64,000 nucleotides of DNA from UBA5239 sp040391785. Its GTDB lineage: Bacteria > Verrucomicrobiota > Lentisphaeria > Victivallales > Victivallaceae. The translations under genes and the position numbers were made by a program. The notes under the pieces are model-generated. The model was not told the origin of the DNA. It saw nothing but the letters and a program-made list of their open reading frames with translations, and ran no database searches. Below are positions 16,869 through 25,442 of this stretch, piece after piece. The stretch's first letter is position 1. Each line of letters starts with the position of its first letter. Where the stretch lies: the NCBI GenBank assembly GCA_040391785.1, contig JBEBXH010000014.1, positions 25,160-89,159 of the forward strand. The letters are read 5' to 3'.

Positions 16869-17021
16869 TTATTCAACCGGCTTGGTTTTCGGCAGAGCAA
16901 ATACTTTGTCTTCCGCGACGCGCTTTTCTTTGATCAGCACATCGAGGCGCTCATAGCGCTTCATCACATTTCTTTTCTTCTTGATCTTGCCGCCAATTTT
17001 CAGACTCGGATGTTGTGACAT
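16869..17021 (-). CDS. Small basic protein, TIGR04137-type (PVC-specific)
   Basis: A 50-residue reading frame, starting MSQHPSLKIGGKIKKKRNVM and ending FALPKTKPVE. It is very basic and matches from memory the small basic protein described for Verrucomicrobia and Chlamydiae (SLKIGxKxKxKRNVLKRYERL...). GAGG lies 8 bp ahead of the ATG, and a textbook terminator follows. The protein is thought to be ribosome- or RNA-associated on the basis of charge and conservation; I know of no firm biochemical role. Its presence is the best taxonomic marker in the window for the PVC superphylum. Confidence 0.85.
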   Translation of the reverse strand: MSQHPSLKIGGKIKKKRNVMKRYERLDVLIKEKRVAEDKVFALPKTKPVE

Positions 17022-17184
17022 AATATACCTCAATATTGTTAAATAATTATTTCTTTAAATACTCGAACGATTAATATGCCCCTGAAATCAATTATTTCAA
17101 GACCCGATTCGAAAAAGAAATCATTTTTTTATCGCTTCCGCAGGCAGTCCTCTATGAAAATAATTCGTTTCTCCGAAATAATTA

Positions 17185-17213
17185 TTGACAGCGGCCGGAC
17201 CCGCCATTATAAT
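17185..17213 (+). promoter_or_regulatory. Perfect consensus sigma-70 promoter
   Basis: TTGACA (17185-17190), exactly 17 bp, TATAAT (17208-17213). It is 24 bp ahead of the Sel1-repeat gene start. Confidence 0.85.
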
Positions 17214-17237
17214 ACAGTTGAAGCAAGGAGGAATGTC

Positions 17238-19673
17238 ATGAAGATTTTTCTGTGGGTAGTGATATTTCTATTGTCAGCCGGGGTTATTGCTGATGACGCG
17301 GTTTCCAGCACTAAATGGCGGCTGAGCGGCGGCGCGAGAGAGGTTTTCGATACTCCGCTCGGCGCGGTCTACCGGATAGAATCCGGAGAACCGCATGCTC
17401 TGATAAGGAATGCGGATAAAAAAGACTCCAGGATTCCTCTCATGGGCGGATTGTTGTACACGTCTTTTCTGAAAGACAATGAACGGACAAAGCGCATTGT
17501 GGTCGCCGAATTCAAGATCCGGGCGTATCCCGCGCTAGAGAAGAAGGAGGGGCCGGATTTCAGTTTTGTTCTGGCATTCAGCGAGAATAGCGAAATGCAG
17601 AATGATTACCGGTCATTGAATGGTCTGATGCATGTCTCAGAGTGGGGAGGGGCATTTCCGCTGAGTAATTATTTCCCGGATGCAACAAGGATGATAACTT
17701 ACCGTGGTATTCGGCTCCGCCCGGACTTTGAACCGGTTGCGATCCGGATTGCATTCGATACCGTAACGGGAGAGTTATTCAGCAGTCATAACGGCAATAA
17801 CCGGGTTTTTACCAGCGCTAACGGAATGGCAAAGTGGCCGAAAGAAAACGCATTTGTATCAACAATCAGCGGGGCTCTGAATAAAACGCCGGGTTCGCCG
17901 ATCCGGGTCCGCAGTCTAGGAATTGTAACCATGAAAGCCATGGATGGCGGAAGAAATCAATATTTGGAAATTTCGCCTCCAACCGTTCGGTTGTTCGATA
18001 AAATGGAAGAGGTTATAGAGTTGACACCGCTGCAGTTCTCGCTTTATCCGTATGGAAGTTACGCGCCGGACGCCAAAAAAGCGGCCCACAATTCCGCCGA
18101 ACTGGTTAAAAACGCCAAAAGAGACAAAAATCCGGAAGTTCAGTATGCCGCCGCGCTGAAACTCCTGTATGGAGGCGAGAACTTCTGCGACCCGGAGGCG
18201 GCGGTCAAGCTACTGGAGGATGCGGCTAGGGATAGTCACGTACTGGCGCTTTATCAGTTGGGCGTGTGTTATTATCGCGGATACGGAGTGGAGCCGGATT
18301 TGAAAAAGGCGCTCAAATACCTCGGTGACGCCGTCGATTTCAACTACCAGAATGCTCAGGCTCTGGAGTGGTTTGTCCGTTGGGAAATGGCGCGGCGTCC
18401 ATTTTTCATGATTGAGGATTTATTGAAGAAGTTTGATGAAATTAAAATAAAATCACCCTATGAGCATGATTTCAGGCACCTCCGCAAGGTCGTTGGTTAT
18501 TTTGGGGCCGGAGGCGTACCGTATTCCATCAAAGACGTTGTATTTGAGGAATATATGTGGATGACCAGGCTGAAGGGGGATGAGACATTTGCCGACTATG
18601 CCATCAGTACCGGTTACTTTCCCGCTTATGCCGCCAAGGCTCGGCCCAGTCTGGTAAAACTCGATGACAACGAAAGGCTTGAATTGCTCGAAAAGGGAGT
18701 TCGAGCCGGTGATGTTTCGGCCGTACCGGATTTGCTGTTTGTCAAGGCGCGGCTGAATAAATTGTTGCCGGACGACTTCACCGCCGAACGCGACATCATT
18801 TTTGCCGAAAATGCGCAGTATCTGTTCCTCGCCTATGCCAGCAGAAATCCCGACCTGCCCGGAATCAAGGAATTCATTCAACAGAATCAGAGGGATGCCG
18901 ACCGGTTTCTGCGGGGTACGAATTCACCCGATAAGCATATCCTGGCCGCTTTGATGACGCTGGCCCGGTGGCTGCCGCCGAAAACGGTGCTGGCCCCCGT
19001 CAGGCGTGATGATATGGCAACCAGGGAAACCTTTGAAAGGAACGAGCATGAGATCGCGAAGGCCATGGAAAATTTGCTCCGGGCGGCCGAAGCGGATAAC
19101 CCGACCGCTCAATATCTTTTGTCTTATCTTTATTTCCGCAATGATCTCCCCACCGCAGGAGTCAATCTTACCGGCTTTGATCCCCAAAGAACATTAATGC
19201 GGGCTGCCGCCCAGGGGCACATAAAGGCCCTGATGCTGCTCGCGGAACAGGAGTTGAACCACAATAACAACATCGAAAAGGCGCTGCAGTATCTGGAACT
19301 GCCCTGCAAGACGAATTATGCTCCGGCGCTTTACCTGAAAGGACAGGTGCTTTACAACTCCAATCCCCGCAGGAGAGAGGCGAAACAGACTTTCCTGCGA
19401 GCCGCGCAGCTTGGCGACCACCGGGGCAGGCAGTCGCTGGCGCTGCTGTTTCCGTCGGGCCCGGACAAAAAGCGGAAGTACTGGTATGAGTTCATCCGGG
19501 CCGACCTCAAATCGCGGAGCCTCGACTACTTCGATCCCTATTACCCCGTGCTGTATCAAGACCTGTATTCCTGGAAGCGGAAGGAGACCACCCGTATCAC
19601 TCAGGACTTAGAGGCCCAATCATGGCTTGATCGGAAGAACGAGATCATCAAAGAATACCGGAAGAAACATTGA
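17238..19673 (+). CDS. Secreted Sel1/TPR-repeat protein
   Basis: 811 aa. I chose the ATG at 17238 because AAGGAGG (17225-17231) is 6 bp upstream and a signal peptide follows (MKIFLWVVIFLLSAGVIA); the longer frame from 17076 would run through the promoter. Residues about 25-270 form a beta-rich domain I do not recognise. From about 290 onward there are Sel1-like repeats, for example ALYQLGVCYYRGYGVEPDLK with KALKYLGDA, and AQYLLSYLYFRNDLPTAG. Sel1 repeats mediate protein-protein contacts, often in the envelope. It has its own consensus promoter, so it should be expressed well. No terminator is evident and the SPFH genes follow with their own promoter. Confidence 0.75.
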   Translation: MKIFLWVVIFLLSAGVIADDAVSSTKWRLSGGAREVFDTPLGAVYRIESGEPHALIRNADKKDSRIPLMGGLLYTSFLKDNERTKRIVVAEFKIRAYPALEKKEGPDFSFVLAFSENSEMQNDYRSLNGLMHVSEWGGAFPLSNYFPDATRMITYRGIRLRPDFEPVAIRIAFDTVTGELFSSHNGNNRVFTSANGMAKWPKENAFVSTISGALNKTPGSPIRVRSLGIVTMKAMDGGRNQYLEISPPTVRLFDKMEEVIELTPLQFSLYPYGSYAPDAKKAAHNSAELVKNAKRDKNPEVQYAAALKLLYGGENFCDPEAAVKLLEDAARDSHVLALYQLGVCYYRGYGVEPDLKKALKYLGDAVDFNYQNAQALEWFVRWEMARRPFFMIEDLLKKFDEIKIKSPYEHDFRHLRKVVGYFGAGGVPYSIKDVVFEEYMWMTRLKGDETFADYAISTGYFPAYAAKARPSLVKLDDNERLELLEKGVRAGDVSAVPDLLFVKARLNKLLPDDFTAERDIIFAENAQYLFLAYASRNPDLPGIKEFIQQNQRDADRFLRGTNSPDKHILAALMTLARWLPPKTVLAPVRRDDMATRETFERNEHEIAKAMENLLRAAEADNPTAQYLLSYLYFRNDLPTAGVNLTGFDPQRTLMRAAAQGHIKALMLLAEQELNHNNNIEKALQYLELPCKTNYAPALYLKGQVLYNSNPRRREAKQTFLRAAQLGDHRGRQSLALLFPSGPDKKRKYWYEFIRADLKSRSLDYFDPYYPVLYQDLYSWKRKETTRITQDLEAQSWLDRKNEIIKEYRKKH

Positions 19674-19688
19674 GCCTGTTTTGTCGAA

Positions 19689-19717
19689 TTGTAAAATCAA
19701 TGTCAAAAAATTATAAT
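19689..19717 (+). promoter_or_regulatory. Predicted promoter of the SPFH gene pair
   Basis: TTGTAA (19689-19694), 17-bp spacer, TATAAT (19712-19717), 64 bp before the start codon. Confidence 0.6.
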
Positions 19718-19781
19718 ATCGATTTGTAATCGGGCCATATGGACTTATTTTTCAGCAGTACCCCAAACAACAGGAGGCACC

Positions 19782-21266
19782 ATGGGCAAAATACTCGGTT
19801 CGGCCGCGCTGCTGGTTTTCGTAGTGGCGGCATTGGTAATCGGCGGGCTCTATGTCTGGTTCGGCTGTCGTATCGAATCGGGCAACGGCGAAATCGCCAT
19901 CATGATCAAAAAGACCGGTAAGGATTTGCCGCCGGAACAGATCATCGCCACCAGCCCCGACAGCAAAGGCATTCAGCTGGAAGTCCTCGGCGAGGGCCGC
20001 TATTTCCGCAATCCGTACGTATGGGACTGGGAAATTCACACCATTACCGACATCCCGGCCGGCAGCTTCGGCGTTCAGGTGCGCAAGTTCGGCAAGGACC
20101 TGCCCGAGGGCGAAATCATTGCGCCTGGCCCCGAATACAAGGGCATCGTCCGCGAGATTCTCAATACCGGCAAGCACCGCATCAATCCCTACGCCTACGA
20201 GGTCCGCTATTACAACGATATCCGGATCATGCCCGGCAATGTCGGGGTGGTGACCAACCTCACCGGCAAGGACATTTTTTCCGGCATGCCGAACGATCTC
20301 GCCAACCACAAGGGGTTCCTGGTCGATGCCGCACGCAAGGGCGTACAGGCCAATATCCTCAAGGAAGGCACGCACCGCATCAACCCCTACATTCAGGGCA
20401 TCTCGATCGTCAACATCCAGAGCCAGCGTTACGAGTTCACCGGCCCCGACGCGATCATGTTCCTGACGGTAGATGGGTTCAATATTTCGCTCGAGGGCAC
20501 CGTGGAATTCAACATCAAACAGGAGGCCGCTCCGTGGCTGACCCATGAAGTCGGCGACATGGAGGACATTCTGAAAAAGCTGATTCTTCCCTCCGTCAGC
20601 GGCTTCGCCCGCATTGAGGGCAGCAAAAAGAGCGCCACCGAATTCATCGTCGGCGAGAGCCGCCAGGTGTTTCAGAATGAGCTCGAAGCTTTTCTGCGTA
20701 AAATTTGTTTGAATTGGGGTATTTCCATCAATTCGGTGCTGGTGCGCGACATCAATCCGCCGCAGGAAATCGCCGAAATCATCCGCAACCGCGAGCTGGC
20801 CCAGCAGGAAGCCAAAAAATTCCAGCAGCAGATCGAACAGGCCAAGTCCGCCATGGAACTCGAGCGCCAGAAGATGCTCGCACTCCAGAACCGCACCAAA
20901 GTCGAGGCCGAAACCCAGAAGATCACCAAGGAAATCGAGGCCAAACAGCAGCAGATGGAACGCCTGATCGCAGCCCGGACCGAGCTCGAAGTGGCGAACC
21001 TCGAACTCAAGACCGCCGAGGCCAATATCAAGGCCCTGCTGACCATGGCCGAGGCCGAACGGCAGGTCATCGAGAGCCGCAATAAGTCCGAAGTCGAAAT
21101 CCTGCAGCGCAATGTGGAGGCTTTCGGCGGCGGCGAAAATTACGTCCGCGGACTGCTTTTCCAGAAGCTCGGACCGCGCATTCAATCGATCATGACCAAT
21201 GAAATATCGGGCGGCGCCTTCGGGCTGCCCCTTGGCAATGCCAAGGCCGGGGAGGTGAAGAAATGA
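19782..21266 (+). CDS. SPFH/Band 7 (prohibitin-like) membrane protein, first of a pair
   Basis: 494 aa with AGGAGG 5 bp upstream. Residues 5-27 form an N-terminal membrane anchor (AALLVFVVAALVIGGLYVW). Three modules of about 70 residues follow, each built on a GEIAIMIKKTGKDLP ... KGI ... L..G..RINPY pattern. Next come the SPFH core (about 205-330, LTVDGFNISLEGTVEFNI, VRDINPPQEIAEIIRNRELA) and a long coiled coil rich in Glu, Gln and Lys (about 330-450). SPFH proteins form large ring or cage assemblies on membranes, like HflK/HflC or flotillin. It shares an ATGA overlap with the second SPFH gene, so a two-subunit assembly is likely. No protease partner such as FtsH is adjacent. Confidence 0.85.
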   Translation: MGKILGSAALLVFVVAALVIGGLYVWFGCRIESGNGEIAIMIKKTGKDLPPEQIIATSPDSKGIQLEVLGEGRYFRNPYVWDWEIHTITDIPAGSFGVQVRKFGKDLPEGEIIAPGPEYKGIVREILNTGKHRINPYAYEVRYYNDIRIMPGNVGVVTNLTGKDIFSGMPNDLANHKGFLVDAARKGVQANILKEGTHRINPYIQGISIVNIQSQRYEFTGPDAIMFLTVDGFNISLEGTVEFNIKQEAAPWLTHEVGDMEDILKKLILPSVSGFARIEGSKKSATEFIVGESRQVFQNELEAFLRKICLNWGISINSVLVRDINPPQEIAEIIRNRELAQQEAKKFQQQIEQAKSAMELERQKMLALQNRTKVEAETQKITKEIEAKQQQMERLIAARTELEVANLELKTAEANIKALLTMAEAERQVIESRNKSEVEILQRNVEAFGGGENYVRGLLFQKLGPRIQSIMTNEISGGAFGLPLGNAKAGEVKK

Positions 21267-23050
21267 GTATGAAAAAAGTTGCAGCGGGCAGCATCGTCTT
21301 CGTCGCCATTGTCATCGTACTGGTGATCGGCATCTACATCTGGGGCTTCTGCCGTTTCTACGTGCCCCCGGGCAAAATGGCCATCGTGACCTCCAAAACA
21401 GGTACGCAGCCGCCTCCGGGCACGATCCTGGTCGAGCGCGGACAGAAGGGCATCTGGGCCGAGGTCCTGCCGGAAGGCCGCCACTTTCTCGACCCGGTCT
21501 CCTACGACGTCAAAATCGTCAATGCCGTCAACATTCCGCTGGGCAAAGTCGGCATCGTGACCTCCAAGGTCGGCAAAGACCTCTCGTCCGGCGATATCAT
21601 TGCCGCCGACCGCAGCGAAAAAGGGGTCTGGCGCAACGTTCTCGGGCCCGGCCTCTACCGCCTGAACCCGCAGGGCTACAACATCGATATCGTGGACGCC
21701 ATCAACATCCCGATCGGTTACGTGGGCGTGGTTACTTCGCAGACCGGCGCCACCGCCAAGCCCGGCGAATTCGCCTCCGTCGGCGAAAAAGGCGTGTTCA
21801 AGGACATTCTGCAGCCCGGCTTGTACTACATCAACACCCGCGCGTATCAGGTGAATGTTATCGAAATCGGTATGAACCAGGTCAGTATGACCGGCGGCGT
21901 GGGCAGCGTAGTCGAACTGCGGCGCAACATCAGCACCAGCAACGCCCTCAACGACATGGCGTTCAACACCCTGAACGCCCAGTTGGAACAGCGGATGAAT
22001 GAGTCCAACAGTGATGGCTTCGTCGTCGTCAAATCCGATGAATTGCGAAAAGAAATTCCCCAGAGCCGTCAGCTGAAAAGCTTCTCCAATGTGGCTCAGA
22101 TGGATATGGCCGCTTCCAAAGCCGCTCCGGCACAGGCAGCCGGCAAGGATAAAAGCCAAAGGCTCGCCGTCGCTGCCAAGTCGATGGATACCGCCACCGT
22201 GTTGTACGGTGAAAACCGTTTCGTGGAGTTCCCCTCCCGCGACGGCTTCAAAATCCAGCTCGATATGACCGTGGAGTTCGAACTCCTGCCCGGCAACATC
22301 GCCAAAATCTACATGCTTTATGGCGACTTGCCGCAGGTGGTCGAGAAAATCCTGATCCCGCAGATCATGTCCGCCTCGCGCTTGAAAGGGTCCACCTACA
22401 AGGCGCAGGACTTCATCATGGGCGAGGGCCGCGAGACCTTTCAGAACAACCTGAAGGGTGAACTGGTCAACGCCATGGAGGAAAAGAGCCTGATTATCCA
22501 CAACGCCATCATCCGCAACGTGGAAATCCCGGCCAATATCCTCCAGCCGATCCGCGACTCCAGCATGGCCAAGGAACAGAACCTGACCAACCATTCGCTG
22601 CAGGAAACCGCCAAGATCGAGGCCGATCTCAACACCCAGACCGCCATGATCAAACAGAAGCGCATGGAAGTGGAACAGGAGACCCGCAAAATGGTCGCCG
22701 AAATCAACGCCAACCAGAAGAACGCCGTCCAGAAAATCCTGGCCCAGGCTTCTCTCGACGTGGCCGATATCCAGCTTCAGCGTTCGCAGATCCTGGCCAA
22801 GACCCAGCAGTTGAAGGGCGAAGCCGAAGTCAAACGCAGATTCATGTTGGAAAACGAGCAGGCGCTCGGCACCCGCAAAAAATCCGAGGTCCTCGGCGCG
22901 CTCGGCATCATGGCCGACCTGAAGCTGATCGAGACCCTGAACGACGACGTGAAGGTCAACGTAATTTACGCCGGCGAAGGCACACTGTGGACCGACATGA
23001 AATCCGGTTCCATCGCTGTGCCCGCCGCCTCCGCATCTGCCAAGAAATAA
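21263..23050 (+). CDS. SPFH/Band 7 membrane protein, second of a pair
   Basis: 595 aa, overlapping the first gene by 4 bp. It has the same plan: membrane anchor (residues about 6-27), three tandem modules (KMAIVTSKTGTQPPPGTI, KVGIVTSKVGKDLSSGDI, YVGVVTSQTGATAKPGEF), SPFH core with FPSRDGFKIQLDMTVEFEL and NVEIPANILQPIRDSSMAKE, and a C-terminal coiled coil. It differs by an insert of about 100 polar residues between the modules and the core (about residues 210-310), rich in Asn, Ser, Ala and Lys. The pairing with the upstream gene recalls HflK-HflC. The 130-bp hairpin repeat follows 20 bp after the stop. Confidence 0.85.
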   Translation: MSMKKVAAGSIVFVAIVIVLVIGIYIWGFCRFYVPPGKMAIVTSKTGTQPPPGTILVERGQKGIWAEVLPEGRHFLDPVSYDVKIVNAVNIPLGKVGIVTSKVGKDLSSGDIIAADRSEKGVWRNVLGPGLYRLNPQGYNIDIVDAINIPIGYVGVVTSQTGATAKPGEFASVGEKGVFKDILQPGLYYINTRAYQVNVIEIGMNQVSMTGGVGSVVELRRNISTSNALNDMAFNTLNAQLEQRMNESNSDGFVVVKSDELRKEIPQSRQLKSFSNVAQMDMAASKAAPAQAAGKDKSQRLAVAAKSMDTATVLYGENRFVEFPSRDGFKIQLDMTVEFELLPGNIAKIYMLYGDLPQVVEKILIPQIMSASRLKGSTYKAQDFIMGEGRETFQNNLKGELVNAMEEKSLIIHNAIIRNVEIPANILQPIRDSSMAKEQNLTNHSLQETAKIEADLNTQTAMIKQKRMEVEQETRKMVAEINANQKNAVQKILAQASLDVADIQLQRSQILAKTQQLKGEAEVKRRFMLENEQALGTRKKSEVLGALGIMADLKLIETLNDDVKVNVIYAGEGTLWTDMKSGSIAVPAASASAKK

Positions 23051-23070
23051 CGGCCCGGCGGGGAAAGGAA

Positions 23071-23200
23071 TGCGGGGGCTCGCGCCGCCCCCGCTCCCCG
23101 CGGCAGGCCGAATTGGCCTGCACCTCGGTACTTTTTAAAAAGGAGATCCGCGAGTTTCCGACTCGCGTCAGGAGGCTGCCGCCCCTGAACCCTGCCGGAA
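23071..23200. repeat. 130-bp three-hairpin intergenic repeat, copy 2
   Basis: Matches 16678-16806 almost base for base, with a few substitutions and small indels, and preserves all three stem-loops. It also lies between convergent genes. Confidence 0.88.
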
Positions 23201-23344
23201 GCGTTTACCCGGCACAGGTTTCCGGCGGGTTCTCAGGGTGGCAATTCTGCGAATGCGCATATCCCCGTATAATACTGTCAGGATGTGCAGCATCCTGGAG
23301 CTGTACCCCGAGCTACTTCATCCGTTCATTGAGCCGTGAACAAT
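23201..23344. other. Gene-free spacer with one short hairpin
   Basis: This lies beyond the repeat and before the GntR gene's stop. It holds a perfect 7-bp stem CAGGATG/CATCCTG (23279-23297, loop 5), which might terminate the GntR transcript. No ORF or RNA gene was recognised. Confidence 0.5.
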
Positions 23345-24439
23345 TTACAGCTCGTAGCCGGCGGGCGAGTAGACGATGGATGAGGGCAGAACCAGTTCCG
23401 GGGTTTTGATGATTTTGTCGCAGTCATCGACGGCGCGTTTGCCGTTGATGATGTCCAGCAGAAACCGCGCCGCGTCGCGCCCGATGTCCTCCATCCGGAT
23501 ATCGATGGCGACCGGGCGCGGGAAAAGCCCGTGCAGGTGATAATCGTTGTTGTCGCAGCCGATGATGGTGAACATTTCCGGCTCCAGCCCGAGGCGGTAA
23601 ATAATCTGGTAAAGCGGATTGCAGACGACGTCGGCAGGCACGAATATTCCAGTCTTGCTGTTTGAACTCAAAACTTCACCCAGTTTCTTCCGTCCCTGCG
23701 CCATATAATCGGTGAACGGCAGATAATAAGGGTCCAGCGGAATTTCCGTGACCTCATGGCCGGCTTTGCGGATTCTGGCGCTGAAATTGCGGTAGCGGCT
23801 GGCGAAAATACCGTCCGGCTGCGGCCCGAAAACAACGAAACGGCGGCAGCCGGTCTGCAACAGGTAATCAGCCGCAAGCTTGCCGATCACTTCATTATTG
23901 TAAGTAATTTGCGGATATTCGCCGACTTCCTGGTAATTGCCCAGCACCCGGATCCGCGGGGTGCCGGCCGTCAACTCCAAACTCTCCTCGTTGACATTGC
24001 CGGCGGTGGAAATCACCATGGCGTCGACTTCGCGTTTGAGCTGCTCGATCGATTCAGTTTCATCGGGCGAAGCCACCAGTGTATGCAGGGTAAGGTGTTC
24101 CGGTTCAATAATCTCGGTACAGCCATTGATAATCTTGTTATAACTGCTCAGGTGGGCGTGAATTCCCTGCTGTTGTCCGCCGCCCTGCAGGATCAGGAAG
24201 CCGATCCGGCGCTTGCGCCCGACGAAAGTACCGATGCGCTCCTGCTGATAAATCAATCCGGACTCCGAAAGGTTGCGCAGAACTTTGCTGATGGTCAGCG
24301 GATTTACATCGAAATCGGCGGCCAACTGATTGACTCCGGGCAACTTGCCGGTGTAAATACCCCGGTTGATGCGGTCGATGATCTCGCGGCGAACCTTCTG
24401 GGCTTTGGTATTCCGTTTTATTTTTAAGACTTCCGCCAT
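23345..24439 (-). CDS. GntR-type repressor with LacI/PBP-like sensor domain
   Basis: 364 aa. The N-terminal 75 residues are a GntR winged helix (VRREIIDRINRGIYTGKLPG, VNQLAADFDVNPLTISKVLR, GLIYQQERIGTFVG). The rest is a periplasmic-binding-like ligand domain (IGFLILQGGG, DAMVISTAGN, RRFVVFGPQPDG, MFTIIGCDNNDYHLHGLFP). This arrangement is that of AraR. It diverges from the pseudopilin and polysaccharide-lyase genes, and the shared control region holds three copies of an AATGCA-AC-TGCATT palindrome. It therefore probably represses both itself and the lyase operon until a glycan breakdown product binds. Ligand unknown. Confidence 0.87.
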   Translation of the reverse strand: MAEVLKIKRNTKAQKVRREIIDRINRGIYTGKLPGVNQLAADFDVNPLTISKVLRNLSESGLIYQQERIGTFVGRKRRIGFLILQGGGQQQGIHAHLSSYNKIINGCTEIIEPEHLTLHTLVASPDETESIEQLKREVDAMVISTAGNVNEESLELTAGTPRIRVLGNYQEVGEYPQITYNNEVIGKLAADYLLQTGCRRFVVFGPQPDGIFASRYRNFSARIRKAGHEVTEIPLDPYYLPFTDYMAQGRKKLGEVLSSNSKTGIFVPADVVCNPLYQIIYRLGLEPEMFTIIGCDNNDYHLHGLFPRPVAIDIRMEDIGRDAARFLLDIINGKRAVDDCDKIIKTPELVLPSSIVYSPAGYEL

Positions 24440-24459
24440 TTTTTCTGCAGTCCTTATTT

Positions 24460-24473
24460 AATGCAACTGATTT
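24460..24473. promoter_or_regulatory. Putative GntR operator 1
   Basis: AATGCAACTGATTT: the left half matches the palindrome AATGCA-AC-TGCATT fully. It lies just upstream of the regulator's own start codon. Confidence 0.6.
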
Positions 24474-24547
24474 ATATTAATATATAGCCGTCTCTGGAAA
24501 AAACAAGAGACCGATTGCTGTTTTTCTCTGTTTTATGCATCTGAAAT

Positions 24548-24561
24548 AATATAACTGCATT
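24548..24561. promoter_or_regulatory. Putative GntR operator 2
   Basis: AATATAACTGCATT: the right half matches the same palindrome, with the same AC centre. It lies midway between the divergent genes. Confidence 0.6.
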
Positions 24562-24624
24562 GTATTAGTGTGAGGGTATTTTGACTATATTTGATGAAAA
24601 TTCTCATTTTTTTAGCTGTACCTA

Positions 24625-24652
24625 TTGACTTTTTCGGCGAATACGATATACT
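24625..24652 (+). promoter_or_regulatory. Predicted promoter of the pseudopilin-lyase operon
   Basis: TTGACT (24625-24630), 16-bp spacer, TATACT (24647-24652). Operator 3 follows 10 bp later, at about +4 to +17. Confidence 0.7.
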
Positions 24653-24662
24653 TATTAATAGT

Positions 24663-24676
24663 AACGCAGTTGCATT
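24663..24676. promoter_or_regulatory. Putative GntR operator 3
   Basis: AACGCAGTTGCATT; on the minus strand AATGCAACTGCGTT, the best match to the palindrome (one mismatch between arms). It overlaps the expected transcription start of the lyase operon. Confidence 0.65.
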
Positions 24677-24708
24677 ATTTTAGAATTAATTTATTGATTG
24701 GAGGCAAT

Positions 24709-25431
24709 ATGAAACGTTTGAGAGTAAAAAAATTTACCTTGATTGAACTCCTGGTGGTGATCGCGATCATCGCGATTCTCGCAGCTATGCTGCTGCCGGC
24801 GCTGAACGCTGCCCGCGCCAGGGCCCGCAATATCGGTTGTTTGAACAAGGAAAAACAGTTTTCGGTTCAGATGATGTTTTATATGGAAGAGAGCGGCGGC
24901 CTGATTCTGGGGCCATATGGCAACAGTTATGCCAATGCCTGGATCAAGATGTTCTGGGATGCCAGGGTGCCCGGGTTCCGCGATGGCTACGGCGACGGAA
25001 ACGCGGTGGCCAGGGATATTGCCTGCTGCCCGGAATATGTCCGTACCCGCAAGATATCCGTCAATTTCGCGAATTCAACTTATGCGGTACCGGTCGCCAC
25101 ATCTTCTCCCCCTTTTACTCCGATATACAAAACCCGGACGCCGTCCATGGGGGTATTGCTGGCTGAGGCGTATTTCCGCGCTACGTTTCCGTCGCAGGTG
25201 ATCGGCGGCGGCGGGTTCAGCAATAACTACGGGGCATTTGCACAATTTCACGGCAAAACCGGCAATATTGTGTTTGTGGATGGCCATGGCGAGAGCGTCA
25301 GTGTCCGTGACGCGGTGGGACGGGAATACTTTGTGCCGAATCTCCAGAGCGGACAGATTGCCGAAGCCAAAATTACCTGCGGCTGGCAGGTTTCCGAAGG
25401 GTTTGGCAGCGGCATTCAGATTCAGCCGTAA
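24709..25431 (+). CDS. Pseudopilin-like secreted protein with H-X9-DG motif
   Basis: 240 aa from the ATG at 24709, preceded by GGAGG. The frame is open further upstream, but that would cross the promoter and operator. KKFTLIELLVVIAIIAILAA is a type IV prepilin signal, cleaved before Phe by a prepilin peptidase. Near the C-terminus FHGKTGNIVFVDGH fits the H-X9-DG motif of the large pseudopilin families of Lentisphaerae and Planctomycetes. The middle carries Cys residues (ACCPEYV). It is followed after 11 bp by the polysaccharide lyase in one operon. Role is unknown; a surface or glycan-capture function is inferred only from the neighbour. Confidence 0.85.
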   Translation: MKRLRVKKFTLIELLVVIAIIAILAAMLLPALNAARARARNIGCLNKEKQFSVQMMFYMEESGGLILGPYGNSYANAWIKMFWDARVPGFRDGYGDGNAVARDIACCPEYVRTRKISVNFANSTYAVPVATSSPPFTPIYKTRTPSMGVLLAEAYFRATFPSQVIGGGGFSNNYGAFAQFHGKTGNIVFVDGHGESVSVRDAVGREYFVPNLQSGQIAEAKITCGWQVSEGFGSGIQIQP

Positions 25432-25442
25432 GGACTGCCACG

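Noticed and set aside
16677..17018. Plus-strand ORF of 113 aa through the hairpin repeat
   Set aside because: It runs through the 130-bp repeat and a terminator and is antisense to the small basic protein gene.
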